Shown here: in pieces, positions 37,654-51,640 of the stretch
How the letters are laid out: every line of letters starts with the position of its first letter
Numbering within the stretch: position 1 is the first letter of the stretch
Assembly (NCBI GenBank): GCA_948099385.1
Contig: CANUEZ040000191.1
Span: 9,238,001 to 9,302,000, forward strand
Reading direction: 5' to 3'
From: Fasciola hepatica
Lineage: Eukaryota; Platyhelminthes; Trematoda; Plagiorchiida; Fasciolidae
DNA length: 64,000 nucleotides
Translations under genes and position numbers: made by a program
The notes under the pieces: model-generated
The model's input: only the letters and a program-made list of their open reading frames with translations
What the model was told of the DNA's origin: nothing
The model's database searches: none

Positions 37654-39804
37654 AGTGCTTCCATGGATTTCAATGCTCAGTTGAGCGTTCAAGCTGCATG
37701 ATCAATCATATTATACAAATCTATTCTAAATAAACTAATCTAATATAATCTCCTACTACTAATCAATTGCTTGGATAGTAAGGAAGCTCTTTAGGTTTTT
37801 CATTTGGGAATGCAATGGTCATTTTCAGGCACCTACAGAGAAGTCATCCATCATAGGAGTCGATCGGTGTGCGCGAAGCTGGTTGTTGCCATTGAAATTT
37901 GAAGCCAGTTTGGGAAGGGTGCTATATCATGTAGTGTAAATGTTGAACAAAGCGTTGATAGCCATCCCGGATAGCCTTGTGTTGTTGAGTTGTTTGATTC
38001 ACAATGGTTCAGCGGTTGTTGGAATCCCCGTGGTTGCTCGGTCGATGTGCACTGCTGATGAGTCGAGTCCGAACAAGGATGAAACAGCTGTACAGTGAGT
38101 GCTTCCATGGATTTCAATGCTCAGTTGAGCGTTCAAGCTGCATGATCAATTATATTAAAAAAACCTTATCGACTATAATCTCCTACTACTAATCAATTGC
38201 ATGCATAGTAAGCAAGCTGTGTAGGTTTATCATTTGGGAATGCGTTGGTTGTACTTAGGCCAATAAAGAGAAGTCATCCATCATAGGAGTCGATCGGTGT
38301 GCGCGAAGCTGGTTGTTACCATTCAAATTTGAAGCCAGTTTGGGAATGGTGCTATATCATGTAGTGTAGATGTTGAACAAAGCGTTGATAGCGATCCCGG
38401 ATAGCCTTGTGTTGTTAAGTTGTTCGATTCACAATGGTTCAGCGGTTGTTGGAGTCCCCGTGGTCGCTCGGTCGATGTGCACTGCTGATGAGTCGAGTCC
38501 GAACAAGGATGAAACAGCTGTACAGTGAGTGCTTCCATGGATTTCAATCCTCAGTTGAGCGTTCAAGCTGCATGATCAATCATATTATACAAATATATTC
38601 TAATCTAATCTAATCTAATCTAATCTCCTACTACTAATCAATTGCATGGATAGGAGGGAAGCTCTTTGGGTTATTCATTTCGGAATGCAATGGTCATTTT
38701 CAGGCCCCTACAGAAAAGTCATACATCATAGGAGTCGATCGGTGTGCGCGAAGCTGGTTGTTACCATTCAAATTTGAAGCCAGTTTGGGAAGGGTGCTAT
38801 ATGATGTAGTGTAGATGTTGAACAAAGCGTTGATAGCCCTCCCGGATAGCCTTGTGTTGTTAAGTTGTTCGATTCACAATGGTTCAGCGGTTGTTGGAGT
38901 CCCCGTGGTTGCTCGGTCGATGTGCACTGCTGATGAGTCGAGTCCGAACAAGGATGAAACAGCTGTACAGTGAGTGCTTCCATGGATTTCAATGCTCAGT
39001 TGATTGTTCAAGCTGCATCATCAATCATATTAAACGAATCTATTCTAATGTAATCTAATCTAATCTCCTACTACTAATCAATTGCATGTATAGTAAGGAA
39101 GCTGTGTAGGTTTATCATTTGAGAATGCGTTGGTTGTACTTAGGCCCCTACAGGGAAGTCATCCATCATAGGAGTCGATCGGTGTGCGCGAAGCTGGTTG
39201 TTACCATTCAAATTTGAAGCCAGTTTGGGAAGGGTGCTATATCATGTGGTGTAGATGTTGAACAAAGTGTTGATAGCCATCCCGGATAGACTTGTGTTGT
39301 TAAGTTGTTCGATTCACAATGGTTCAGCGGTTGTTGGAGTCCCCGTGGTTGCTCGGTCGATGTGCACTGCTGATGAGTCGAGTCCGAACAAGGATGAAAC
39401 AGCTGTACAGTGAGTGCTTCCATGGATTTCAATGCTCAGTTGAGCGTTCAAGCTGCATGATCATTCATATTATAAAAATCTCTTCCAATATAAACTCATC
39501 TAATCTCGTACTACTAATCAATTGCATGCATAGTAAGGAAGCTGTGTAGGTTTATCATTTGGGAATGCGTTGGTTGTACTTAGGCCCCTACAGAGAAGTC
39601 ATCCATCATAGGAGTCGATCGGTGTGCGCGAAGCTGGTTGTAACCATTCAAATTTGAAGCCAGTTTGGGAAGGGTGCTATATCATGTAGTGTAGATGTTG
39701 ATCAAAGCGTTGATAGCCATCCCGGATAGCCTTGTGTTGTTAAGTTGTTCGATTCACAATGGTTCAGCGGTTGTTGGAGTCCCCGTGGTTGCTCGGTCGA
39801 TGTG

Positions 39805-39852
39805 CACTGCTGATGAGTCGAGTGAGTTCAATGATGAAACAGCTGTGCAATG
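39805..39852 (+). ncRNA. Degenerate hammerhead copy with patch-like changes
   Basis: After CTGATGAGTCGAGT the usual CCGAACAAGGAT is replaced by GAGTTCAATGAT, then GAAAC resumes at the normal distance. The first-register stem II (GTC/GAT) is kept but the second register (GTCC/GGAT) is lost. The cleavage triplet is GUG, not allowed by the NUH rule, and stem I is CAATG. Probably inactive. Confidence 0.75.
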
Positions 39853-40539
39853 AGTGCTTCCATGGATTTCAATGCTCAGTTGAGCGTTCAAGATGCATGA
39901 TCAATCATATCATACAAATATACTCCAATCTAATATAATCTGATCTCCTACTACTAATCAAGTGCATGCATAGTAAGGAAGCTGTGTGAGTTTTTCATTT
40001 GGGAATGCAACGGTCATTTTCAGGACCCTACAGTGAAGTCATCCATCATAGGAGTCGATCGGTGTGCGCGAAGCTGGTTGTTACCATTCAAATTTGAAGC
40101 CAGTTTGGGAAGGGTGTTATATCATGTAGTGTAGATGTTGAACAAAGCCTTGATAGCGATCCCGGATAGCCTTGTGTTGTTAAGTTGTTCCATTCACAAT
40201 GGTTCAGCGGTTGTTGGAGTCCCCGTGGTTGCTCGGTCGATGTGCACTGCTGATGAGTCGAGTCCGAACAAGGATGAAACAGCTGTACAGTGAGTGCTTC
40301 CATGGATTTCAATGCTCAGTTGAGCGTTCAAGCTGCATGCTCAATCATATTATACAAATCTATTCTAATCTAATCTAATCTAATCTCCTACTACTAATCA
40401 ATTGCATGCATAGTAAGGAAGCTGTGTGAGTTTTTCATTTGGGAATGCAACGGTCATTTTCAGGACAATACAGTGAAGTCACCCATCATAGGAGTCGATC
40501 GGTGTGCGCGAAGCTGGTTGTTACCATTCAAATTTGAAG

Positions 40540-42297
40540 CTAGTTTGGGAATGGTGCTATATCATGTAGTGTAGATGTTGAAAAAAGCGTTGATAGCCAT
40601 CCCGGTTAGCCTTGTGTTGTTAAGTTGTTCGATTCACAATGGTTCAGCGGTTGTTGGAGTCCCCGTGGTTGCTCGGTCGATGTGCACTGCTGATGAGTCG
40701 AGTCCGAACAAGGATGAAACAGCTGTACAGTGAGTGCTTCCATGGATTTCAATGCTCAGTTGAGCGTTCAAGCTGCATGATCAATCATATCATACAAATA
40801 TACTCCAATCTAATCTAATCTAATCTCCTACTACTAATCAATTGCATGCATAGTAAGGAAGCCGTGTAGGTTTATCATTTGGGAATGCATTCGTCATTTT
40901 CAGGCACCTACAGAAAAGTCATCCATCATAGGAGTCGATCGGTGTGCGCGAAGCTGGTTGTTACCATTGAAATTTGAAGCCAGTTTGGGAAGGGTGCTAC
41001 ATCATGTAGTGTAGATGTTGAACAAAGCGTTGATAGCTATCTCGGATAGCCTTGTGTTGTTAAGTTGTTCGATTCACAATGGTTCACCGGTTGTTGGAGT
41101 CCCCGTGGTTGCTCGGTCGATGTGCACTGCTGATGAGTCGAGTCCGAACAAGGATGAAACAGCTGTACAGTGAGTGCTTCCATGGATTTGAATGCTCAGT
41201 TGAGCGTTCAAGCTGCATGATCAATCTTATTATACAAATATACTCCAATCTAATATAATCTAATCTCCACTACTAATCAATTGCATGCATAGTAAGGAAG
41301 CCGTGCAGGTTTTTCATATGGGAATGCATTGGTCATTTTCAGGCCCCTACAGAGAAGTCATCCATCATAGGAGTAGATCGGTGTGCGCGAAGCTGGTTGT
41401 TACCATTCAAATTTGAAGCTAGTTTGGGAATGGTGCTATATCATGTAGTGTAGATGTTGAAAAAAGCGTTGATAGCCATCCCGGTTAGCCTTGTGTTGTT
41501 AAGTTGTTCGATTCACAATGGTTCAGCGGTTGTTGGAGTCCCCGTGGTTGCTCGGTCGATGTGCACTGCTGATGAGTCGAGTCCGAACAAGGAGGAAACA
41601 GCTGTACAGTGAGTGCTTCCATGGATTTCAATGCTCAGTTGAGCGTTCAAGCTGCATGATCAATCATATCATACAAATATACTCCAATCTAATCTAATCT
41701 AATCTCCTACTACTAATCAATTGCATGCATAGTAAGGAAGCCGTGTAGGTTTATCATTTGGGAATGCATTCGTCATTTTCAGGCACCTACAGAAAAGTCA
41801 TCCATCATAGGAGTCGATCGGTGTGCGCGAAGCTGGTTGTTACCATTGAAATTTGAAGCCAGTTTGGGAAGGGTGCTACATCATGTAGTGTAGATGTTGA
41901 ACAAAGCGTTGATAGCTATCTCGGATAGCCTTGTGTTGTTAAGTTGTTCGATTCACAATGGTTCACCGGTTGTTGGAGTCCCCGTGGTTGCTCGGTCGAT
42001 GTGCACTGCTGATGAGTCGAGTCCGAACAAGGATGAAACAGCTGTACAGTGAGTGCTTCCATGGATTTGAATGCTCAGTTGAGCGTTCAAGCTGCATGAT
42101 CAATCTTATTATACAAATATACTCCAATCTAATATAATCTAATCTCCACTACTAATCAATTGCATGCATAGTAAGGAAGCCGTGCAGGTTTTTCATATGG
42201 GAATGCATTGGTCATTTTCAGGCCCCTACAGAGAAGTCATCCATCATAGGAGTAGATCGGTGTGCGCGAAGCTGGTTGTTACCATTGAAATTTGAAG
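40540..42297 (+). repeat. 2-unit tandem duplication, period 879 bp
   Basis: Units 40690 and 41130 match 41569 and 42009. Shared markers are CCGGTTAGCC, CATACAAATATACTCC, GGTGCTACATC and the middle block GTCATTTTCAGG. Confidence 0.85.
41564..41611 (+). ncRNA. Hammerhead copy with GGAG in place of GGAT in stem II
   Basis: The base closing stem II next to GAAA is G, abolishing the 10.1-11.1 pair in either register. Its 879-bp duplicate at 40690 has the normal GGAT, so the change is recent. Confidence 0.7.
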
Positions 42298-42882
42298 CCA
42301 GTTTGGGAAGGGTGCTATATCATGTAGTGTAAATGTTGAACAAAGCGTTGATAGCCATCCCGGTTAGCCTTGTGTTGTTAAGTTGTTCGATTCACAATGG
42401 TTCAGCGGTTGTTGGAGTCCCCGTGGTTGCTCGGTCGATGTGCACTGCTGATGAGTCGAGTCCGAACAAGGATGAAACAGCTGTACAGTGAGTGCTCCCA
42501 TGGATTTCAATGCTCAGTTGAGCGTTCAAGCTGCATCATCAATCAAGTTATACGAATCTATTCTAATGTAATCTAATCTAATCTCCTACTACTAATCAAT
42601 TGCATGCATAGTAAGGAAGCTGTGTAGGTTTATCATTTGAGAATGCGTAATTTGTACTTAGGCCCCTACAGGGAAGTCATCCATCATAGGAGTCGATCGG
42701 TGTGCGCGAAGCTGGTTGTTACCATTCAAATTTGAAGCCAGTTTGGGAAGGGTGCTATATCATGTAGTGTAGATGTTGAACAAAGCGTTGATATCCATCC
42801 CGGATAGCCCTGTGTTGTTAAGTTGTTTGAATCACAATGTTTCAGCGGTTGTTGGATTCCCCGTGGTTGCTCGGTCGATGTG

Positions 42883-42930
42883 CACTGCTGATGAGTCTAG
42901 TCCGAACAAGGATGAAACAGCTGTACAGTG
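42883..42930 (+). ncRNA. Hammerhead copy with GTCTAGTCC stem II arm
   Basis: The 5-nt duplication is altered (G to T at its start), seen again at 47302 and 47742. Both stem II registers remain possible. Core and cleavage triplet are intact. Confidence 0.75.
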
Positions 42931-44646
42931 AGTGCTTCCATGGATTTCAATGCTCAGTTGAGCGTTCAAGCTGCATGATCAATCATATTATAAAAATCTA
43001 TTCTAATATAATCTCATCTAATCTCGTACTACTAAACAATTGCATGCATAGTAAGGAAGCTGTGTGATTTTTTCATTTGGGAATGCGTTGGTTGTACTTA
43101 GGCCCCTACAGAGAAGTCATCCATCATAGGAGTCGATCGGTGTGCGCGAAGCTGGTTGCTACCCATGAAATTTGAAGCCAGTTTGGGAAGGGTGCTATAT
43201 CATGTAGTGTAGATGTTGATCAAAGCGTTGATAGCCATCCCGGATAGCCTTGTGTTGTTAAGTTGTTCGATTCACAATGGTTCAGCGGTTGTTGGAGTCC
43301 CCGTGGTTGCTAGCTCGATGTGCACTGCTGATGAGTCGAGTCCGAACAAGGATGAAACAGCTGTACAGTGAGTGCTTCCATGGATTTCAATGCTCAGTTG
43401 AGCGTTCAAGCTGCATGATCAATCATATTATACAAATCTATTCTAAACTTATCTAATCTAATCTCCTACAACTAACCAATTGCATGCATAGTAAGGAAGC
43501 TGTGTGAGTTTTACATTCGGAAATGCGTTGGTTGTATTAAGGCCCCTACAGAGAATTCATCCATCATAGGAGTCGATCGGTGTGCGCGAAGCTGGTTGTT
43601 ACCCATGAAATTTGAAGCCAGTTTGGGAAGGGTGCTATATCATGTAGTGTAGATGTTGAACAATGCGTTGATAGCGATCCCGGATAGCCTTGTATTGTTA
43701 AGTTGTTCGAGTCACAATGGTTCAGCGGTTGTTGGATTCCCCGTGGTTGCTCGGTCGATGTGCACTGCTGATGAGTCGAGTCCGAACAAGGATGAAACAG
43801 CTGTACAGTGAGTGCTTCCATGGATTTCATTGCTCAGTTGAGCGTTCAAGCTGCATGATCAATCATATCATACAAATATACTCCAATCTAATATAATCTA
43901 ATCTCCTACTACTAATCAATTGCATGCATAGTAAGGAAGCTGTGTAGGTTTTTCATTTGGGAATGCATTGGTCATTTTCAGGCACCTACAGAGAAGTCAT
44001 CCATCATAGGAGTCGATCGGTGTGCGCGAAGCTGGTTGTTACCATTGAAATTTGAAGCCAGTTTGGGAAGGGTGCTATATGATGTAGTGTAGATGTTGAA
44101 CAAAGCGTTGATAGCGATCCCGGATAGCCTTGTGTTGTTAAGTTGTTCGATTCACAATGGTTCAGCGGTTGTTGGAGTCCCCGTGGTTGCTCGGTCGATG
44201 TGCACTGCTGATGAGTCGAGTCCGAACAAGGATGAAACAGCTGTACAGTGAGTGCTTCCATGGATTTCATTGCTCAGTTGAGCGTTCAAGCTGCATGATC
44301 AATCATATTATACAAATCTATTATAATCTAATCTAATCTAATCTAATCTCCTACTTCTAAACAATTGCATGGATAGTAAGGAAGCTGTGTGAGTTTTTCA
44401 TTTGGGAATGCAACGGTCATTTTCAGGACCCTACAGTGAAGTCATCCATCATAGGAGTCGATCGGTGTGCGCAAAGCTGGTTGTTACCATTCAAATTTGA
44501 AGCCAGTTTGGGAAGGGTGCTATATCATGTAGTGTAGATGTTGAACAAAGCGTTCATAGCCATCCGGGATAGCGTTGTGTTGTTAAGTTGTTCGATTCAC
44601 AATGGTTCACCGTTGTTGGAGTCCCCGTGGTTGCTCGGTCGATGTG

Positions 44647-44694
44647 CACTGCTGATAAGTCGAGTCGGAACAAGGATGAAACAGCTGTACAGTG
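44647..44694 (+). ncRNA. Hammerhead copy with CTGATAA core, probably inactive
   Basis: The invariant G8 of the core is A, and the stem II arm reads GTCGAGTCGG. The upstream TTCACCGTTG also lacks one base of the usual TTCACCGGTTG. Confidence 0.75.
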
Positions 44695-45086
44695 AGTGCT
44701 TCCATGGATTTCATTGCTCAGTTGAGCGTTCAAGCTGCATGATCAATCATATTATACAAATCTATTCTAATCTAATCTAATCTAATCTCCTACTCCTAAT
44801 CAATTGCATGGATAGTAAGGAAGCTGTGTGAGTTTTTCATTTGGGAATGCATTCGTAATTTTGAGACACCTACAGATAAGTCATCCATCATAGGAGTCGA
44901 TCGGTGTGCGCAAAGCTGGTTGTTACCATTCAAATTTGAAGCCAGTTTGGGAAGGGTGTTATATCATGTAGTGTAGATGTTGATCAAAGCGTTGATAGCC
45001 ATCCCTGATAGCCTTGTGTTGTTAAGTTGTTCGATTCACAATGGTTCAGCGGTTGTTGGAGTCCCCGTGGTTGCTCGGTCGATGTG

Positions 45087-45134
45087 CACTGCTGATGAGT
45101 CGAGTCCGAACAAGGATGAAACATCTGTACAGTG
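45087..45134 (+). ncRNA. Hammerhead copy with ACATCTGT stem III
   Basis: The stem III loop changes from GC to TC. ACA/TGT pairing is preserved but the palindrome is not. The same variant occurs at 52717, 53602, 54489, 58487 and 58932. Confidence 0.78.
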
Positions 45135-48100
45135 AGTGCTTCCATGGATTTCAATGCTCAGTTGAGAGTTCAAGTTGAATCATCAATCATATTATACAAA
45201 TCTAATCTAAACTTATCTAATCTAATCTCCTACAACTAACCAATTGCATGCATAGTAAGGAAGCTGTGTGTTTTTTTCATTTGGGAATGCGTTGGTTGTA
45301 CTTAGGCCCCTACAGAGAAGTCATCCATCATAGGAGTCGATCGGTGTGCGCAAAGCTGGTTGTTACCATTGAAATTTGAAGCCAGTTTGGGAAGGGTGAT
45401 ATATCATGTAGTGTAGATGTTGAACAAAGCGTTGATAGCCATCCCGGATAGCCTTGTGTTGTTAAGTTGTTCGATTCACAATGGTTCAGCGGTTGTTGGA
45501 GTCCCCGTGGTTGCTCGGTCGATGTGCACTGCTGATGAGTCGAGTCCGAACAAGGATGAAACAGCTGTACAGTGAGTGCTTCCATGGATTTGAATGCTCA
45601 GTTGAACGTTCAAGCTGCATGAACAATCTTATTATACAAATCTATTCTAATCAAATCTAATCTTATCCAATCTCCTTCTACTAATCAATTGCATGCATAG
45701 TAAGGAAGCTGTGTAGGTTTATCATTTGGGAATGCGTTGGTTGTACTTAGGCCCCTACAGAGAAGTCATCCATCATAGGAGTCGATCGGTGTGCGCGAAG
45801 CTGGTTGTTATCATTCAAATTTGAAGCCAGTTTGGGAACGGTGCTATATGATGTAGTGTAGATGTTGAACAAAGCGTTGATAGCCATCCCGGATAGCCTT
45901 GTGTTGTTAAGTTGTTCGATTCACAATGGTTCAGCGGTTGTTGGAGTCCCCGTGGTTGCTCGGTCGATGTGCACTGCTGATGAGTCGAGTCCGAACAAGG
46001 ATGAAACAGCTGTACAGTGAGTGCTTCCATGGATTTCAATGCTCAGTTGAGCGTTCAAGCTGCATGATCAATCATATTATACAAATCTATTCTAATCTAA
46101 TCTAATCTAATCTAATCTCCTACTCCTAATCAATTGCATGCATAGTAAGGAAGCTGTGTGAGTTTTTCATTTGGGAATGCAACGGTCATTTTCAGGACCC
46201 TACAGTGAAGTCATCCATCATAGCAGTCGATCGGTGTGCGCGAAGCTTGTTGTTACCATTCAAATTTGAAGCCAGTTTGGGAAGGGTGCTATATCATGTA
46301 CTGTAGATGTTGAACAAAGCGTTGATAGCCGTTCCGGTTAGCCTTGTGTTGTCAAGTTGTTCGATTCACAATGGTTCAGCGGTTGTTGGAGTCCCCGTGG
46401 TTGCTCGGTCGATGTGCACTGCTGATGAGTCGAATCCGAACAAGGATGAAACAGCTGTACAGTGAGTGCTTCCATGGAGTTCAATGCTCAGTTGAGCGTT
46501 CAAGCTGCATGATCAATCATATCATACAAATATATTCCAATCTAATATAATCTAATCTCCTACTACTAATCAATTGCATGCATAGTAAGGAAGCCGTGTA
46601 GGTTTTCCATTTGGGAATGCATTGGTCATTTTCAGGCCACTACAGAGAAGTCATCCATCATAGGAGTAGATCGGTGTGCGCGAAGCTGGTTGTTATCATT
46701 CAAATTTGAAGCCAGTTTGGGAAGGGTGCTATATCATGTAGTGTAAATGTTGAACAAAGCGTTGATAGCCATTCCGGTTAGCCTTGTATTGTTAAGTTGT
46801 TCGATTCACAATGGTTCAGCGGTTGTTGGAGTCCCCGTGGTTGCTCGGTCGATGTGCACTGCTGATGAGTCGAGTCCGAACAAGGATGAAACAGCTGTAC
46901 AGTGAGTGCTTCCATGGATTTCAATGCTCAGTTGAGCGTTCAAGCTGCATGATCAATCATATCATACAAATATATTCCAATCTAATATAATCTAATCTCC
47001 TACTACTAAACAATTGCATGCATAGTAAGGAAGCCGTGTAGGTTTTTAATTTGGGAATGCATTGGTCATTTTCTGGCCCCTACAGAGAAGTCATCCATCA
47101 TAGGAGTCGATCGGTGTGCGCGAAGCTGGTTGTTACCATTGAAATTTGAAGCCAGTTTGGGAAGGTTGCTATATCATGTAGTGTAGATGTTGAACAAAGC
47201 GTTGATAGCCATCCCGGATAGGCTTGTGTTGTTAAGTTGTTCTATTCACATTGGTTCAGCGGTTGTTGGATTGCCCGTGGTTGCTCGGTCGATGTGCACT
47301 GCTGATGAGTCTAGTCCGAACAAGGATGAAACAGCTGTACAGTGAGTGCTTCCATGGATTTCAATGCTCAGTTGAGCGTTCAAGCTGCATGATCAATCAT
47401 GTCATACAAATATACTCCAATCTAATATAATCTAATCTCCTACTACTAATCAATTGCATGCATAGTAAGGAAGCTCTGTAGGTTTACCTTTTGGGAATGC
47501 ATTGGTTGTACTTAGGCCCCTACAGAGAAGTCATCCATCATAGGAGTCGATCGGTGTGCGCGAAGCTGGTTGTTACCATTGAAATTTGAAGCCAGTTTGG
47601 GAAGGGTGCTATATCATGTAGTGTAGATGTTGAACAAAGCGTTGATAGCGATCCCGGATAGCCTTGTGTTGTTAAGTTGTTCGATTCACAATGGTTCAGC
47701 GGTTGTTGGATTCCCCGTGGTTGCTCGGTCGATGTGCACTGCTGATGAGTCTAGTCCGAACAAAGATGAAACAGCTGTACAGTGAGTGCTTCCATGGATT
47801 TCAATGCTCAGTTGATTGTTCAAGCTGCACGATCAATCATATTATACAAATATATTCCAATCTAATATAATCTAATCTCCTACTACTAAACAATTGCATG
47901 CATATTAAGGAAGCTGTGTAGGTTTTCCATTTGGGAATGCATTGGTCATTTTCAGGCCCCTACAGAGAAGTCATCCATCATAGGAGTCGATCGGTGTGCG
48001 CGAAGCTGGTTGTTACCATTGAAATTTGAAGCCAGTTTGGGAAGGGTGCTATATCATGTAGTGTAGATGTTGAACAAAGCGTTGATAGCCATCCCGGATA

Positions 48101-51100
48101 GCCTTGTGTTGTTAAGTTGTTCTATTCACAATGGTCCAGCGGTTGTTGGATTCCCCGTGGTTGCTCGGTCGATGTGCACTGCTGATGAGTCGAGTCCGAA
48201 CAAGGATGAAACAGCTGTACAGTGAGTGCTTCCATGGATTTCAATGCTCAGTTGAGCGTTCAAGCTGCATGATCACTCATGTCATACAAATATACTCCAA
48301 TCTAATATAATCTAATCTCCTACTACTAATCAATTGCATGCATAGTAAGGAAGCCGTGTAGGTTTTTCATTTGGGAATGCATTGGTCATTTTCAGGAACC
48401 TACAGTGAAGTCATCCATCATAGGAGTCTACCGGTGTGCGCGAAGCTGGTTGTTACCATTCAAATTTGAATCCAGTTTGGGAAGGGTGCTATATCATGTA
48501 GTGTAGAAGTTGAACAAAGCGTTGATAGCCATCCCGGATAGGCTTGTGTTGTTAAGTTGTTCGATTCACAATGGTTCAGCGGTTGTTGGAGTCCCCGTGG
48601 TTGCTCGGTCGATGTGCACTGCTGATGAGTCGAGTCCGAACAAGGATGAAACAGCTGTACAGTGAGTGCTTCCATGGATTTCATTGCTCAGTTGAGCGTT
48701 CAAGTTGCATGATCAATCATATTATACAAATCTATTCTAATCTAATCTAATCTAATCTAATCTAATCTCCTACTACTAATCAATTGCATGGATAGTAGGG
48801 AAGCTGTGTGAGTTTTTCATTTGGGAATGCAACGGTCAATTTCAGGACCTCACAGTGAAGTCATCCATCATAGGAGTCGATCGGTGTGCGCAAAGCTGGT
48901 TGTTACCATTCAAATTTGAAGCCAGTTTGGGAAGGGTGCTATATCATGTAGTGTAAATGTTGAACAAAGCGTTGATAGCGATCCCGGATAGCCTTGTGTT
49001 GTTAAGTTGTTCGATTCACAATGGTTCAGCGGTTGTTGGAGTCCCCGTGGTTGCTCGGTCGATGTGCACTGCTGATGAGTCGAGTCCGAACAAGGATGAA
49101 ACAGCTGTACAGTGAGTGCTTCCATGGATTTCATTGCTCAGTTGAGCGTTCAAGCTGCATGATCAATCATATAATACAAATCTAATCTAATGTAATCTAA
49201 TCTAATCTAATCTCCTACTACTAATCAATTGCATGCATAGTAAGGAAGCTGTGTGAGTTTTTCATTTGGGAATGCGTTGGTTGTACTTAGGCCCCTACAG
49301 AGAATTCATCCATCATAGGTGTCGATCGGTGTGCGCAACGCTGGTTGTTACCATTGAAATTTGAAGCCAGTTTGGGAAGGGTGCTATATCATGTAGTGTA
49401 GATGTTGAACAAAGCGTTGATAGCCATCCCGGATAGCCTTGTATTGTTAAGTTGTTCGATTCACAATGGTTCACCGGTTGTTGGAGTCCCCGTGGTCGCT
49501 CGGTCGATGTGCACTGCTGATGAGTCGAGTCCGAACAAGGATGAAACAGCTGTACAGTGAGTGCTTCCATGGATTTCAATGCTCAGTTGAGCGTTCAAGC
49601 TGCATGATCAATCATATAATACAAATCTATTCTTATCTAATCTAATCTAATCTAATCTCCTACTACTAATCAATTGCATGCATAGTAAGGAAGCTGTGTT
49701 GGTTTATCATTTGGGAATGCATTGGTCATTTTCAGGCCCCTATAGAGAAGTCATCCATCATAGGAGTCCATCGGTGTGCGCGAAGCTGTTTGTTACCATT
49801 CAAATTTGAAGCCAGTTTGGGAACGGTGCTATATCATGTAGTTTAGATGTTGAACCAAGCGTTGATAGCCATCCCGGATAGCCTTGTGTTGTTAAGTTGT
49901 TCGATTCACAATGGTTCAGCGGTTGTTGGAGTCCCCGTGGTTGCTCGGTCGATGTGCACTGCTGATGAGTCGAGTCCGAACAAGGATGAAACAGCTGTAC
50001 AGTGAGTGCTTCCATGGATTTCATTGCTCAGTTGAGCGTTCAAGCTGCATGATCAATCATATTATACAAATCTATTATAATCTAATCTAATCTAATCTAA
50101 TCTCCTACTTCTAATCAATTGCATGGATAGTAAGGAAGCTGTGTGAGTTTTTCATTTGGGAATGCAACGGTCATTTTCAGGACCCTACAGTGAAGTCATC
50201 CATCATAGGAGTCGATCGGTGTGCGCGAAGCTGGTTGTTACCATTGAAATGTGAAGCCAGTTTGGGAAGGGTGCTATATCATGTAGTGTAGATGTTGAAC
50301 AAAGCGTTGATAGCCATCCCGGATAGCCTTGTGTTGTTAAGTTGTTCGATTCACAATGGTTGACCGGTTGTTGGAGTCCCCGTGGTTGCTCGGTCGATGT
50401 GCACTGCTGATGAGTCGAGTCCGAACAAGGATGAAACAGCTGTACAGTGAGTGCTTCCATGGATTTCATTGCTCAGTTGAGCGTTCAAGCTGCATGATCA
50501 ATCATATTATACAAATCTATTCTAATCTAATCTAATCTAATCTAATCTCCTACTCCTAATCAATTGCATGCATAGTAAGGAAGCTGTGTGAGTTTTTCAT
50601 TTGGGAATGCAACGGTCATTTTCAGGACCCTACAGTGAAGTCATCCATCATAGGAGTCGATCGGTGTGCGCAGAGCTGGTTGTTACCATTCAAATTTGAA
50701 TCCAGTTTGGGAAGGGTGCTATATCATGTAGTGTAAATTTTGAACAAAGCGTTGATAGCCATTCCGGTTAGCCTTGTGTTGTTAAGTTGTTCGATTCACA
50801 ATGGTTCAGCGGTTGTTGGAGTCCCCGTGGTTGCTCGGTCGATGTGCACTGCTGATGAGTCGAGTCCGAACAAGGATGAAACAGCTGTACAGTGAGTGCT
50901 TCCATGGATTTCATTGCTCAGTTGATTGTTCAAGCTGCATGATCAATCATATTATACAAATCTATTCTAATCTAATCTAATCTAATCTCCTACTACTAAT
51001 CAATTGCATGGATAGTAACGAAGCTGTGTGAGTTTCTCATTTGGGAATGCGTTGGTTGTACTTAGGCCCCTACAGAGAATTCATCCATCATAGGTGTCGA

Positions 51101-51114
51101 TCGGTGTGCGCAAG

Positions 51115-51420
51115 GCTGGTTGTTACCATTCAAATTTGAAGCCAGTTTGGGAACGGTGCTATATCATGTAGTGTAGATGTTGAACAAAGCGTTGATAGCC
51201 ATCCCGGATAGCCTTGTGTTGTTGAGTTGTTCGATTGACAATGGTTCAGCGGTTGTTGGAGTCCCCGTGGTCGCTCGGTGTGCGCGTATCTGTTTGTTAC
51301 CATTCAAATTTGAAGCCAAGTTGGTAAGTGTGCTATATGAATTAGTGTAGATGTTGAACAAAGCGTTGATAGCCATCCCGGATAGCCTTGTGTTGTTGTT
51401 TTGTTCGATTCACGATGGTT
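51115..51420 (+). repeat. Truncated unit lacking its ribozyme (266-bp deletion)
   Basis: At about 51275-51290 GTCGCTCGGT runs directly into GTGTGCGCG, fusing the segment just before a ribozyme to the segment 266 bp later in a normal unit. The junction lies in a shared TCGGT. The spacing 50852 to 51466 (614 bp) equals one normal unit plus 174 bp, which fits. It is the only unit body in the window without a hammerhead. Confidence 0.85.
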
Positions 51421-51539
51421 CAGCGGTTGTTGGAGTCCCCTTATTTGCCCGGTCGATGTGCACTGCTGATGAGTCAAGTCCGAACAAGGATGAAACAGCT
51501 GTACAGTGAGTGCTTCCATGGATTTCAATGCTCAGTTGA

Positions 51540-51640
51540 GCGTTCAAGCTGCATGATCATTCATATTATACAAACGTTTTCTAAGCTAATTTCGGAATTT
51601 TAAAAATTGCATACATATTAGGAAGCTGTGTAGGTTTATC
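51540..51640 (+). repeat. Diverged tract region in a degenerate unit
   Basis: After CATATTATACAAA the (TCTAA)n tract is replaced by CGTTTTCTAAGCTAATTTCGG and an A/T-rich stretch, then GCATACATATTAGGAAGCTG resumes the satellite. This is the most diverged 60 bp I found, next to the ribozyme-less unit. Confidence 0.7.

Larger units (their letters stand above)
36470..50640 (+). repeat. Subfamily with replaced middle block (GGTCATTTTCAGG)
   Basis: In many units here the usual TTGGTTGTACTTAGGCCCC is replaced by GGTCATTTTCAGG followed by CACC, CCCC or ACCC. It is often coupled to GTGTGAGTTTTTC before it and CAGTGAAGTC after it. Units of both types are interspersed. An isolated early example sits near 32510. 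Confidence 0.75.
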
